This document shows positions 1 to 9,345 of a stretch of 11,830 nt of DNA, piece by piece (positions within the stretch are counted from its first letter, which is position 1; each line of letters opens with the position of its first letter). Source of the stretch: Marinosulfonomonas sp. (lineage in GTDB: Bacteria; Pseudomonadota; Alphaproteobacteria; Rhodobacterales; Rhodobacteraceae). The notes under the pieces are model-generated. The model was given only the letters and a program-made list of their open reading frames with translations, had not been told where the DNA came from and made no database searches. The stretch is taken from NCBI GenBank assembly GCA_026989405.1, contig JALSJL010000396.1, forward strand, positions 1-11,830, in the 5' to 3' direction. The position numbers and the translations under genes were made by a program.

Positions 1-2266
<2,266 letters not shown>

Positions 2267-2356
2267 CGTGGCATCCTTTCGGGGTCACTGAAAATCGGGT
2301 GTCGCCCTGCTATTGCCGCATCGCGCGGCGTGGTTCAAGTGTTCGCGGGCAAATTC

Positions 2357-2385
2357 GGTATACCATTGTGCACAATAAAAGCCAA
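2357..2385 (-). promoter_or_regulatory. Candidate sigma-70 promoter of acnA
   Basis: On the minus strand TTGGCT (2385-2380) and TATACC (2362-2357) are separated by exactly 17 bp, a good housekeeping promoter match. Transcription would begin near 2350 and give a leader of about 84 nt before the acnA ATG. The spacer contains the palindrome listed separately. Inferred from sequence alone. Confidence 0.55.
2365..2376. promoter_or_regulatory. Perfect 12-bp palindrome ATTGTGCACAAT, operator candidate
   Basis: ATTGTGCACAAT is its own reverse complement and sits wholly inside the -35/-10 spacer of the proposed acnA promoter, where a bound repressor would block polymerase. The TTGT-NN-ACAA shape resembles sites of GntR (FadR-subfamily) regulators, but I cannot name the regulator. 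It lies about 41 bp upstream of the proposed -35 of the divergent DUF1223 gene, so it could affect both. The palindrome is seen; the operator role is inferred. Confidence 0.4.
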
Positions 2386-2416
2386 GACCCGTTTCCTGCG
2401 GCTCTCGATTGCTTGA

Positions 2417-2446
2417 TTGGCAGTTGAACGCGGCTTCTCTTATATA
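2417..2446 (+). promoter_or_regulatory. Candidate sigma-70 promoter of the DUF1223 gene
   Basis: TTGGCA (2417-2422) and TATATA (2441-2446) are separated by 18 bp, upstream of the DUF1223 start at 2485, with transcription expected near 2453 and a leader of about 32 nt. The AT-rich -10 stands out in this GC-rich sequence. The divergent acnA -35 lies only about 31 bp away. Confidence 0.45.
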
Positions 2447-2484
2447 CCATTCCAACGCGAAATTCTTTTGGATCGGATGACCAG

Positions 2485-3183
2485 ATGCGAACTTTGATTG
2501 CGAGTGTTCTCGCCTTGCTGTGGGTGGTGTCTGCACCGCTGCAGGCGCAAAACGCGCCGGTGGTGGTCGAGCTGTATACGTCACAGGGCTGTTCGTCCTG
2601 CCCGCCGGCGGATGCGCTGCTGGCGAAACTGGCCAGGCGCGAGGGGGTGATCGCGCTTGCGCTGCATGTCGACTATTGGGACTATATCGGCTGGAAAGAC
2701 AAGTTTGCCGATCCGAAATACACGGCGCGGCAAAAGGCCTATGCCCGCAACGAAGGACGGCGGATGATCTACACACCGCAGATGATCGTCGGCGGCAAGG
2801 GCCATGTTGTCGGCCACAAGCCGATGGAGGTCATCGACCAGATCGAAGCGGCGCGGGCGCAAAGCTCGGGCGTCGAGCTTTCGGTGGCGCGGTCCGGTGC
2901 AAAACTGCGGATCTCGGCGCGCGGTTCGGGACAGAAGGCACGCGACCTTTCGGTGCAGCTGGTGCGCTACGTGCCTGAGCAAACCGTCAAGATCACCCGG
3001 GGCGAAAACGCCGGTCGGACCATCGACTATTTCAATATCGTGACCGATCTGCGCGAACTGACAACCTGGGACGGCAAGGGCACGCTCGAGTTGAGCGCCA
3101 ATGCGCCGGGAAATGACCCGCTGGTGGTGATCGTCCAGGAAAAGGGGCCGGGGCGCATTCTGGCGGCGCAGGAGCTGCGCTGA
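2485..3183 (+). CDS. Secreted thioredoxin-fold protein, DUF1223 family
   Basis: A 232-residue protein of the DUF1223 family, a thioredoxin-like group of unproven function common in Alphaproteobacteria. Residues 1-22 form a signal peptide (MRTLIASVLALLWVV core, probable cleavage after LQA), so it should act in the periplasm. The redox motif is GCSSCPPAD with Cys36 and Cys39. The probable cis-proline is Pro98 in IYTPQM, followed by VGGKGHVVGH. The second half (about 130-232) looks like a beta-rich tail. The ATG at 2485 has only weak GGA runs upstream (2470-2477), but it is the natural start because it yields the signal peptide. It is divergent from acnA and converges on the acyltransferase gene with a 9-bp gap. 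A thiol oxidoreductase role is plausible from the CXXC; the substrate is unknown. Confidence 0.9.
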   Translation: MRTLIASVLALLWVVSAPLQAQNAPVVVELYTSQGCSSCPPADALLAKLARREGVIALALHVDYWDYIGWKDKFADPKYTARQKAYARNEGRRMIYTPQMIVGGKGHVVGHKPMEVIDQIEAARAQSSGVELSVARSGAKLRISARGSGQKARDLSVQLVRYVPEQTVKITRGENAGRTIDYFNIVTDLRELTTWDGKGTLELSANAPGNDPLVVIVQEKGPGRILAAQELR

Positions 3184-3192
3184 CCGGGCTGC

Positions 3193-4119
3193 TCAGCCGC
3201 GCCCGATTTTCCACCGGCGGTGGCTCCACATCCACTGGCCCATATGGGCGCGCACCTGGGCCTCCAGGCTGTCATTCATTTTCTGCGACATTTCTACGGC
3301 GGTGCCGTGCGGGATCGGCTCTTCGATCCGCAGTTCAAAGTCGATCCCGTTGGGTTGGCGAATGCCATAGAACGGCACCAGCAGCGCGTCATGCCTGAGC
3401 GCCATTTTTGCCGCCGAAAGCGCTGTGGCGGCGGGTTTGCCGAAGAATGTCAGCGGCGCGCCGTGGGCCATGTGCTGGTCTGTCAGCAGCCCGACCATCC
3501 CGCCCGAGCGCAGAAACCTCAGCATTTCGGTTTCGCCCCGCCGGCCTCGGGGGAAAATCGGCGTGCCGATCTTCTCAAGCGTCTCGCGGTAGTGCCGGTC
3601 AAAACGCGCGTTGTTGAACGGGCGATACAGCGCCCCGAACCGGAAGCCTTCGCGGATCATCGCGGCGCGCACCGCGTCGTAGTTGCCGAAATGCCCGGAC
3701 ACCAGAACGACCGGGCGGCCCTGGTCGCGCGCCTGGCACAGCGCCGCATGGCCGGGGCCGCCAAGCCCGGTTGCGGCAACGCGGTCGATGAATTGCTGGC
3801 CCGAGTATTCCTCGATCAGGGTGCGGCCGAAGTTGTCGGGCACCTCACGCAGCAGCTTGCGGATGTCCTGCTCGTCCAGATGCGGGCAGACATAGGCCAG
3901 ATTCTCGCGGATGCGTGCACGGTGGCCGGCCAGCGGGGCAACCACGCGGGCCATGATCCAGCCCGAAAGAGCCAGCCGACTGCGGTAGGGCAGCATGAGC
4001 ATGGCACGGATCATGCCGCGCAGAACAAGATCCGTCAGGAATGAAGTGAAACGCGCGCGGGCCGAATTGTCTCTTGAACTCACCTGGCTGCAACCAATTG
4101 CGGAAACTTCATCAGACAT
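3193..4119 (-). CDS. Lysophospholipid / lipid A-type acyltransferase (LpxL/HtrB family)
   Basis: A 308-residue member of the LPLAT superfamily (lipid A biosynthesis acyltransferase, PF03279 type), expected to transfer an acyl chain to lipid A precursor or a related lipid at the inner face of the cytoplasmic membrane. The catalytic HX4D is H143-FGNY-D148 within VSGHFGNYDA. Further family blocks are LYRPFNNARFDRHY, IFPRGRRGE, LLTDQHMAHGAP with FFGKPA, and LVPFYGIRQPNG. Residues about 27-63 hold the hydrophobic N-terminal membrane-associating segment. The start is uncertain: the ATG at 4119 (MSDEVSA) has no good Shine-Dalgarno, an in-frame upstream alternative begins at 4143, and an in-frame GTG (VSSRDN) lies 16 codons downstream. 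It lies 277 bp beyond fliG on the same strand and probably has its own promoter. Exact acyl chain and acceptor cannot be told from sequence. Confidence 0.9.
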   Translation of the reverse strand: MSDEVSAIGCSQVSSRDNSARARFTSFLTDLVLRGMIRAMLMLPYRSRLALSGWIMARVVAPLAGHRARIRENLAYVCPHLDEQDIRKLLREVPDNFGRTLIEEYSGQQFIDRVAATGLGGPGHAALCQARDQGRPVVLVSGHFGNYDAVRAAMIREGFRFGALYRPFNNARFDRHYRETLEKIGTPIFPRGRRGETEMLRFLRSGGMVGLLTDQHMAHGAPLTFFGKPAATALSAAKMALRHDALLVPFYGIRQPNGIDFELRIEEPIPHGTAVEMSQKMNDSLEAQVRAHMGQWMWSHRRWKIGRG

Positions 4120-4223
4120 AGTTAAAGCTGTCGCCGGCCACAAGCCTGCACGGTTTTACCCGTCGGCACGCGATGATTGCGAAACCGGCGCGGTCGCTCA
4201 ACGGATGCCGGGAAATGCCCGTT

Positions 4224-4241
4224 GTGACGGTGGTGACGGTG
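4224..4241. repeat. Tandem 9-bp direct repeat
   Basis: GTGACGGTG occurs twice head to tail in the 277-bp gap (4120-4396) between fliG and the acyltransferase gene. No gene is convincing in this gap. The repeat is short and may be chance or slippage. Confidence 0.5.
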
Positions 4242-4339
4242 ACGGCGCGTGGTGATCCGACCTTGTCGCCGGTGTCCTGACGGTCGAATTCGGGCTGGCC
4301 GCATCGGGGCAGCCCCTTGCCGGCCGCCTCGCGGGGGGC

Positions 4340-4362
4340 ATCAGCCTTTCGGGGGGGCTGAT
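4340..4362 (-). terminator. Possible hairpin terminator downstream of fliG
   Basis: ATCAGCC (4340-4346) and GGCTGAT (4356-4362) form a perfect 7-bp stem with a 9-nt loop, starting about 35 bp past the fliG stop. There is no run of T after it on the minus strand, so classical intrinsic termination is doubtful. The stem is seen; its role is inferred. Confidence 0.3.
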
Positions 4363-4396
4363 CCCGGCGCGCGGCCCTGACATCGGGAAGGGCAAC

Positions 4397-5497
4397 TCAG
4401 TCGTCTTCTTCCTCTTCCGCGATCAGAAATATTTCCCCGTCGTCGGCAAGCTGGCGAATGGTGATCACGACAGCCGTCATGGCAGACTCGGCATCCTTCG
4501 GCTTGATCTCTCCGGCATCCTTGATTTCCTCGCGCAGCGATTCGGCCATGCGTTTTGACATGTTCGACAGCACGAAATCGACGACCTTTTCGTCCTCGCC
4601 CTGGGCGCCGGCCAGCGCCTTTACCAGGGTTTCCTGGTCGACTTCACGGGTGATCTTGGAAATGTCGCGCGGGTCTATGCGTTCGGGGATATTGGCCCAG
4701 GTGAAGATGGCCTTGCGCACCTGCATTGCAAAATCGGCATCGGCCTGTTCGAGGCTTTCAAGAACCTCCTCGCGCGTTGCGGCCGGCGAAAAGTTCAGGA
4801 TCGCGCCGACACGTTCCACCGGGCCGGTGTCGAATTCGCGGTCGGGCTGGGTGTCGAGCTGCTCGGCCAGCGACTGGCCGATTCTGGCCACCACCCTCGG
4901 CGCGATATCGGAGGTCAGAGAAACCGCAAAAGTGATCCGGCGCGCCCGTTCGCCAGGCAGCCGGCCCAGCAGTTCCGCAGCTTTCGATACCTTGAGCTTG
5001 GACAGAACCACCGCGCCGACTTCGATGCTTTCGTTTTCGACAAGCTCAAGCAGGACATCAACGTCCAGACCGCTGATGCGTGCCCAGGGGTCGGCATATC
5101 CGCTGAGCCCGGCCTGCTTTCGGATGCGGGCGCAAGCCTCTGGGCTGATGTGCTTTTCCATCAGTTGCAGGGTTTCTTCCAGCGCGCCCGGAAAGCTGAG
5201 CCCGTTGGAGTCAAAAGCTGCCAGAAACTCTTCCACAACCGCGCTGAGCGTTGAATTGTCGATGTGGCGCAGGCGGGTCATCTGGTGGACCAGTTCGGCC
5301 TGCTGCGGGCCAGGCAGGCTGGACAGCGAAATGTCGGCCCCTTCGGCCAGCAACAGACGCACGATGACCGCAGCCTTCTGGCGCCGGGTCAGCCGCATCG
5401 GTTGAGGGGGCGAGCCCGCGGCCATCGCGCTGGTTTGCGGGTTGGCCGGTTGCGTGCCGGGCGATTGTGCATCGGGCATGGTCAGGGCGGTTGACAC
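4397..5497 (-). CDS. fliG: Flagellar motor switch protein FliG, long and divergent form
   Basis: A 366-residue FliG, the rotor protein linking the MS ring (FliF) to FliM and to the stator. FliGs are more usually about 330-345 aa; here the excess is a Pro/Gln/Ala-rich N-terminal tail (about 1-34) and an acidic C-terminal tail EEEEDD. The C-terminal torque helix aligns with E. coli as Arg281 to Arg316, Asp288/Asp289 to Glu323/Glu324 and Arg297 to Lys332. The position of Lys264 is Ala296, and 3 residues are inserted between this position and Arg316. The middle-domain EHPQ motif that helps bind FliM is replaced by E156-S-I-E159. I start at GTG 5497 because AGGAGG lies 5 nt upstream; longer in-frame versions lack this. 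purB ends 74 bp upstream on the same strand, so co-transcription is possible. No other flagellar gene is in the window. Confidence 0.92.
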   Translation of the reverse strand: MSTALTMPDAQSPGTQPANPQTSAMAAGSPPQPMRLTRRQKAAVIVRLLLAEGADISLSSLPGPQQAELVHQMTRLRHIDNSTLSAVVEEFLAAFDSNGLSFPGALEETLQLMEKHISPEACARIRKQAGLSGYADPWARISGLDVDVLLELVENESIEVGAVVLSKLKVSKAAELLGRLPGERARRITFAVSLTSDIAPRVVARIGQSLAEQLDTQPDREFDTGPVERVGAILNFSPAATREEVLESLEQADADFAMQVRKAIFTWANIPERIDPRDISKITREVDQETLVKALAGAQGEDEKVVDFVLSNMSKRMAESLREEIKDAGEIKPKDAESAMTAVVITIRQLADDGEIFLIAEEEEDD

Positions 5498-5502
5498 GCA
5501 GT

Positions 5503-5527
5503 CCTCCTGGCGTGGTGTTGTCACGCC
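5503..5527 (-). promoter_or_regulatory. Strong Shine-Dalgarno of fliG preceded by a small hairpin
   Basis: AGGAGG (5508-5503) decides the GTG start of fliG. Directly before it, GGCGTG and CACGCC (5522-5527 and 5509-5514) can pair as a perfect 6-bp stem around a 7-nt loop. The stem ends next to the ribosome site without covering it. It might mark the end of the purB transcript or stabilise a processed fliG leader; it lacks a U-run. Confidence 0.45.
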
Positions 5528-5571
5528 GCAAGGTCGCACCAATGTGTTAACGCTGGCCTACTATCGCAGGA

Positions 5572-6876
5572 CTATTCGCCAAAAACCCGCGCGAAAATCG
5601 TGTCGACATGCCTGGTGTGGTAGGCAAGGTCGAACTTGTCCTCGATCTCGGCCGGCGACAGCGCCGCCGTCACCTCGGGGTCGGCCAGCAATTCTTCTTT
5701 GAAATCCTTGCCTTGCTCCCAGACCTTCATGGCGTTTCGCTGCACCATCTTGTAAGCATCCTCGCGGCTGACGCCCGCCTGGGTCAGCGCCAGAAGCACG
5801 CGTTGAGAATGGATCAGTCCGCGGAACCTGTTCATGTTGGCAAGCATGTTGTCGGGGTAGATCACCAGCTTGTCCACGAGCCCGGTCAGGCGGGCGAGCG
5901 CGAAATCCAGCGTGATGGTGGTGTCGGGGCCGATCATGCGTTCCACCGAGCTGTGCGAGATGTCGCGTTCGTGCCAGAGCGCCACGTTTTCCAGCGCCGG
6001 GACCACGGACATGCGCACGATGCGGGCGAGACCGGTCAGGTTCTCGCTGAGCACCGGGTTGCGCTTGTGCGGCATGGCGGATGAGCCCTTCTGGCCCTTG
6101 GAAAAGAATTCCTCGGCTTCCAGCACCTCGGTGCGCTGCATGTGGCGGATCTCGATGGCGATGTTTTCAATGGAAGAGGCGACGACGCCAAGCGCTGCGA
6201 AAAACGCCGCGTGGCGGTCGCGCGGGATGACCTGGGTGGAGATCGGCTCGGGTGTGAGGCCCAGTTGCTTGCAGACGTGTTCCTCGACCGCCGGGTCGAT
6301 GTTCGCAAACGTGCCCACGGCGCCGGAAATTGCCCCGGTTGCAATCTCTTGCTGGGCGTTCTTCAAGCGCGTCAGGTTGCGGTCCATCTCGGCATAAAAA
6401 CGCGCGAAGGTGAGGCCCATGGTGGTGGGTTCGGCGTGGATGCCGTGCGAGCGGCCGATGCGCACCGTGTCCTTGTGCTCGTAGGCGCGCCGTTTCAATG
6501 CTTCAAGAAGCGCCTCCATGTCCTTGACAAGTATATCTGAAGCGCGCACGAGCTGCACGTTGAAACAGGTGTCCAGCACGTCCGAGCTGGTCATCCCCTG
6601 GTGGACGAAGCGGGCCTGATCGTTGCCAATGATCTCGGCCAGATGGGTGAGGAAGGCGATCACGTCATGCCTGGTGACGGCCTCGATCTCGTCGATGCGG
6701 GCGACGTCGAAAGTGGCGTCCCTGGCCTTCCACACGGCGGCGGCGTTTTCCCGGGGGATCACCCCCAGCTCGGCCTGCGCGTCGCAGGCATGCGCCTCGA
6801 TCTCATACCAGATGCGGAACTTGGTTTCGGGTGACCAGATGGCAACCATCTCGGGACGGGAATAGCGGGGGATCAT
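5572..6876 (-). CDS. purB: Adenylosuccinate lyase
   Basis: A 434-residue adenylosuccinate lyase of the fumarase/aspartase superfamily. It acts in the cytoplasm at two steps of purine synthesis: SAICAR to AICAR plus fumarate, and adenylosuccinate to AMP plus fumarate. Key features are QGMTSSDVLDT (T96-S-S-D99), SHGIHAEPTTMG with the catalytic-type His147, and the superfamily signature loop GSSAMPHKRNP at 264-274. The length suits the shorter, B. subtilis-like class. The frame stays open for 137 more codons upstream, but the ATG at 6876 (MIPRYSRPEM) is where family homology begins. The Shine-Dalgarno is only a weak AAGG. A promoter candidate sits 35-63 bp upstream of the start. fliG follows after 74 bp on the same strand. 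Confidence 0.97.
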   Translation of the reverse strand: MIPRYSRPEMVAIWSPETKFRIWYEIEAHACDAQAELGVIPRENAAAVWKARDATFDVARIDEIEAVTRHDVIAFLTHLAEIIGNDQARFVHQGMTSSDVLDTCFNVQLVRASDILVKDMEALLEALKRRAYEHKDTVRIGRSHGIHAEPTTMGLTFARFYAEMDRNLTRLKNAQQEIATGAISGAVGTFANIDPAVEEHVCKQLGLTPEPISTQVIPRDRHAAFFAALGVVASSIENIAIEIRHMQRTEVLEAEEFFSKGQKGSSAMPHKRNPVLSENLTGLARIVRMSVVPALENVALWHERDISHSSVERMIGPDTTITLDFALARLTGLVDKLVIYPDNMLANMNRFRGLIHSQRVLLALTQAGVSREDAYKMVQRNAMKVWEQGKDFKEELLADPEVTAALSPAEIEDKFDLAYHTRHVDTIFARVFGE

Positions 6877-6910
6877 CGGCAGACCTTGGGTTGGAGTGCG
6901 GTTTGCGCCG

Positions 6911-6939
6911 GTCATAGACCGCGGGCGGCTGGTCGGCAA
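6911..6939 (-). promoter_or_regulatory. Candidate promoter of purB
   Basis: On the minus strand TTGCCG (6939-6934) and TATGAC (6916-6911) are spaced by 17 bp, which predicts a start near 6904 and a leader of about 28 nt. The match is moderate. I found no recognisable PurR-type box. Confidence 0.35.
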
Positions 6940-6968
6940 GCCAAGGGTGGCGTCTTGCATCTTGAATC

Positions 6969-6993
6969 GGCCCCGGCATGAGCAACCGGGGCC
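6969..6993. repeat. GC-only stem-loop upstream of purB
   Basis: GGCCCCGG (6969-6976) and CCGGGGCC (6986-6993) form a perfect 8-bp stem around a 9-nt loop. It is about 93 bp upstream of the purB start and upstream of its promoter candidate. No T-run follows on either strand, so an intrinsic terminator is unlikely. Confidence 0.5.
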
Positions 6994-7302
6994 CGGAGCG
7001 ATTGTTGAGCACGGTTCCTGGCCGGTCCGCGCACCGATCCTGGCCATCACGCTATCCGGGATGGGCTTGAGCGGCGAACCGTTTCTTGTCGTGCCAAATG
7101 TCGTTTCGATCAGTGGCTCCAGGCTGGACGGCGCGCCGGAAACCAGCGTGCTGAAACCGGTCCTGGTCGTGTCGGGCAGCAGCCCGGCCATGTCAGTGAT
7201 CGCGCCAGGCGATGTCGTCACATGGCGTGGAAGTGAATTGCTGCCGGGGCCCCGGGGGAATAGGGTTTCGGTGAAACGGGCAAACACCTCGGGAGGCCGC
7301 AG

Positions 7303-7632
7303 ATGCGCAGGATCATGGTTGTTCTATTGTTACTGGCCGGGCCCGCCCATGGGCAGGACTGGGCGCCGCTGACGGGCCCCGAGATCGAAGCATTGCTTAC
7401 TGACGCGACGGTCAGCTATGGAACGGCCCGCCAGCGGTTCTTTCCATCCGGTCGCACGCTTTACAATGCCGGGCGCGACAGCTGGGGCTATTGGAGCGTT
7501 CGGGGCGACCAATATTGCTCGAACTGGCCTCCGGCGGACCGCTGGGATTGTTATGACATGACCGCGTCTGGCGAGGCCGTGCGTTTCATTGATGCCAATG
7601 GCGGCATCACCGAAGGAACGCGCAGCCGGTAG
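7303..7632 (+). CDS. Small secreted protein of unknown function with two cysteines
   Basis: A 109-residue protein that I do not recognise by name. Residues 1-18 are a clear signal peptide (MRRIMVVLLLLAGPAHG, cleavage before QDW), giving a periplasmic or extracellular protein of about 91 aa. The mature part has SYGTARQRFFPSGRTLY, then an aromatic-rich core GYWSVRGDQYCSNWPPADRW followed by DCYDM. Cys72 and Cys83 could form a disulfide, and the Trp/Tyr/Cys pattern resembles small periplasmic proteins seen in Rhodobacteraceae. The ATG is preceded by GGGAGG 6 nt upstream, a strong ribosome site. It converges on the DUF6157 gene with only 8 bp between stops. The signal peptide, ribosome site and codon use make it real with good confidence; its role is unknown. 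Confidence 0.8.
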   Translation: MRRIMVVLLLLAGPAHGQDWAPLTGPEIEALLTDATVSYGTARQRFFPSGRTLYNAGRDSWGYWSVRGDQYCSNWPPADRWDCYDMTASGEAVRFIDANGGITEGTRSR

Positions 7633-7640
7633 GCATCCGT

Positions 7641-8039
7641 TCAACCACGCTTGTTGCGCATGGCTTTCAGCTTCCTGGTGGGATTGTCGTTTGCCAGGGC
7701 CGAATACGCCGAGCTTTCCATCGGGAAGATGGCGATCTTTCCTTGCGTGTCATAATGCGCGCCCCAGCCGTATCGCCTGGTCAGCGACGACGCACGCAGG
7801 CAGGGGTGCCCCTTGGCAAGGAACTTGTCGCGCGCAAGTGGCGCATCGCCGACGGCGGCACGTTGCCGGCAATGGATCTCATGGTTCAACGCGTCATGGT
7901 CGAGGCTGCAGGGTGCGCCTTGCAACAGCTCGAATTCCAGCAGCGCGCGCGATGGCACCGCGCGCCCGGCAGGCGGGGGCAGGGCAGTGGTGGCGGGGCA
8001 GTCGTCGGCCACCGGAATGAACGTATCGGCATGGCTCAT
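7641..8039 (-). CDS. DUF6157 family protein
   Basis: A 132-residue protein that I place in the DUF6157 family, small cytoplasmic-looking proteins of unknown function. The match is over the whole length: TFIPVADDCPA at 6-16, ALLEFELLQGAP at 32-43, the pattern DKFLAKGHPCLRASSLTRRYGWG (71-93), KIAIFPMES (101-109) and the basic end KLKAMRNKRG. No signal peptide or membrane segment is visible. The ATG at 8039 lacks a clear Shine-Dalgarno but gives the family-typical N-terminus. It lies 59 bp downstream of the hydrolase-OsmC fusion gene on the same strand, with no terminator between, so the two may be one operon. Nothing in the sequence shows a catalytic activity. Confidence 0.88.
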   Translation of the reverse strand: MSHADTFIPVADDCPATTALPPPAGRAVPSRALLEFELLQGAPCSLDHDALNHEIHCRQRAAVGDAPLARDKFLAKGHPCLRASSLTRRYGWGAHYDTQGKIAIFPMESSAYSALANDNPTRKLKAMRNKRG

Positions 8040-8098
8040 GGCGCCAGAACAGCATCTGCCGGGCCAGGCTGGTGCGCGCGCCCATCCGACAGGGGTTG

Positions 8099-9319
8099 TC
8101 AGGAAGCTTCAACCAGCCGCGTGGTGACCACCGAGGCATGGGTCAGCGTCTTGTGCACGGGGCACTTGTCGGCAATCTCCAGCAGGCGTTGGCGTTGCTC
8201 GGCGTCGAGACCGCCCACCAGCCGGATTTCGCGGACAAATTCGTCGACCTTGGAATTGGCGCCGTTGGCGGCATCCTGGGCATGCACCTTCGAATGGCTG
8301 ACATCGACGCTGACGCTTGCCAGCGGCCATTTCTTGCGCCGGGCATACATGCGGATGGTCATCGAGGTGCAGGCCCCGAGCCCGGCGGCCACAAACCCAT
8401 AGGGCGACATGCCGCGATTGGTGCCGCCGTAGGCTTCCGGCTCGTCCGCCAGCGCATGATGCAGCGGGCCCGACTGGATGTCCTGCAAAAAGCCGGCCGG
8501 ATCGGCTTCGGTGACGCGCACGATGCCTTCGGGCACACCGACCGGCGGGGCGGGCGGCGACATGTCGAGATAGCGCGTCGCCCAGGCCGCGATCACCCCG
8601 GCGGCATATTCCGCGTCTTGCGGGCGCGTGATCAGGTGGTCGGCCTTGTCGAGCGTCACGAAACTTTTCGGATGCCGGGCGGCCAGGAATATCTGCGTGG
8701 CATTCTCGATCCCGACAATGTCGTCAATCGGCGAGTGCATCACCAGCAGCGCGCGTCTGAGCTTGTTGATCGCCGGGGCAAGGTTCTCGGCCGATACGTC
8801 ATCGACAAAATCCTGCCCGATCATGATCGGCCGGCCACCGAGGTTGACCTCGGCCATGCCTTTCTCCTCGATGCAGGCCAGCGCGTCACCGAAGTTATGG
8901 GTCACATGTTCCGGGTCGAACGGCGCGCCGATCGTGACCACGGCCTTGACCGATGCAATATCGCCGGCCGCGCGCAGAACGGCAGCGCCGCCGAGCGAAT
9001 GGCCGATCAGCAGGCCCGGCGCCATGCCGCGGCTGTCGAGATAGGCAGCCGCGGCGCGCAGATCGCCGACGTTCGAGGTGAAGGTGGTGTTGCCAAACTC
9101 ACCCTGGCTGTGCCCCAGACCGGTGAAATCGAACCGCAGCACCGCGATCCCCATCGCCGCAAGCCGCCCGGCAATGCGCCGCGCCGCCGGTATGTCCTTG
9201 GAGCAGGTGAAACAATGGGCAAACAGCGCCGTTGCCAGATGCGGCCCCTCGGGCAGATCAAGCCGCGCAGCCAGTTCGTCGCCGCCCTGGCCGGTGAAAG
9301 TGATGCGTTCTGTCGGCAT
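8099..9319 (-). CDS. Bifunctional alpha/beta-hydrolase and OsmC-type peroxiredoxin fusion
   Basis: A 406-residue two-domain protein. Residues about 1-255 are a serine alpha/beta-hydrolase: oxyanion region AHCFTCSKD, nucleophile elbow GHSLGG (Ser108), candidate acid Asp199 or Asp200 in HSPIDDIVG, and His228 in DKADHLI. Residues about 265-406 are an OsmC/Ohr-like domain that reduces organic hydroperoxides through two cysteines, Cys317 in GLGACTSMT and Cys386 in DKCPVHKTL. This hydrolase-OsmC arrangement is a known family in proteobacteria; the coupled substrate is not established, though lipid or ester hydroperoxides are a reasonable guess. The ATG at 9319 follows AAGGGA by about 8 nt; a 9-codon longer TTG-initiated form is less likely. 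No signal peptide, so cytoplasmic. DUF6157 follows 59 bp downstream. Confidence 0.93.
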   Translation of the reverse strand: MPTERITFTGQGGDELAARLDLPEGPHLATALFAHCFTCSKDIPAARRIAGRLAAMGIAVLRFDFTGLGHSQGEFGNTTFTSNVGDLRAAAAYLDSRGMAPGLLIGHSLGGAAVLRAAGDIASVKAVVTIGAPFDPEHVTHNFGDALACIEEKGMAEVNLGGRPIMIGQDFVDDVSAENLAPAINKLRRALLVMHSPIDDIVGIENATQIFLAARHPKSFVTLDKADHLITRPQDAEYAAGVIAAWATRYLDMSPPAPPVGVPEGIVRVTEADPAGFLQDIQSGPLHHALADEPEAYGGTNRGMSPYGFVAAGLGACTSMTIRMYARRKKWPLASVSVDVSHSKVHAQDAANGANSKVDEFVREIRLVGGLDAEQRQRLLEIADKCPVHKTLTHASVVTTRLVEAS

Positions 9320-9345
9320 GCCGTTTTCCCTTCTGGTGTCCGGCA

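Larger units (their letters stand above)
6877..7302. other. 426-bp divergent intergenic region between purB and a small secreted-protein gene
   Basis: No gene here is supported. Two opposing frames are open over most of it: the upstream extension of purB, and a plus-strand frame 6896-7372 that overlaps the next gene. Neither has recognisable motifs, a Shine-Dalgarno or a hydrophobic pattern. The region holds the purB promoter candidate, a GC-only stem-loop (6969-6993), a perfect 12-bp palindrome CCGGGGCCCCGG (7244-7255), and a weak plus-strand TTGCTG-17-TAGGGT pair (7238-7266) that might serve the gene at 7303. Confidence 0.6.

Noticed and set aside
3220..4044. A 274-codon plus-strand open frame
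   Set aside because: It is a mirror of the acyltransferase gene with no family motif.
4249..4396. Plus-strand frame of coding-like look (EFGLAASGQPLAGRLAGG) between the acyltransferase and fliG genes
   Set aside because: It has no start codon with a ribosome site, begins after a stop and runs on into fliG antisense. It could be a gene remnant, but I cannot support that.
4458..5405. A 315-codon Ser/Arg-rich plus-strand open frame
   Set aside because: It is antisense to fliG, low in complexity and without motifs.
5520..5560. Sigma-54 or CtrA site before fliG
   Set aside because: A TTGGTGCGACCTTGCG stretch has GG and GC spaced 9 instead of 10, and only a single TTAAC half-site is present. Neither meets the consensus.
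6877..7287. N-terminal extension of purB by 137 codons
   Set aside because: Family homology starts at MIPRYSRPEM, the total length from there is normal for the family, and the extension has no protein-like features.
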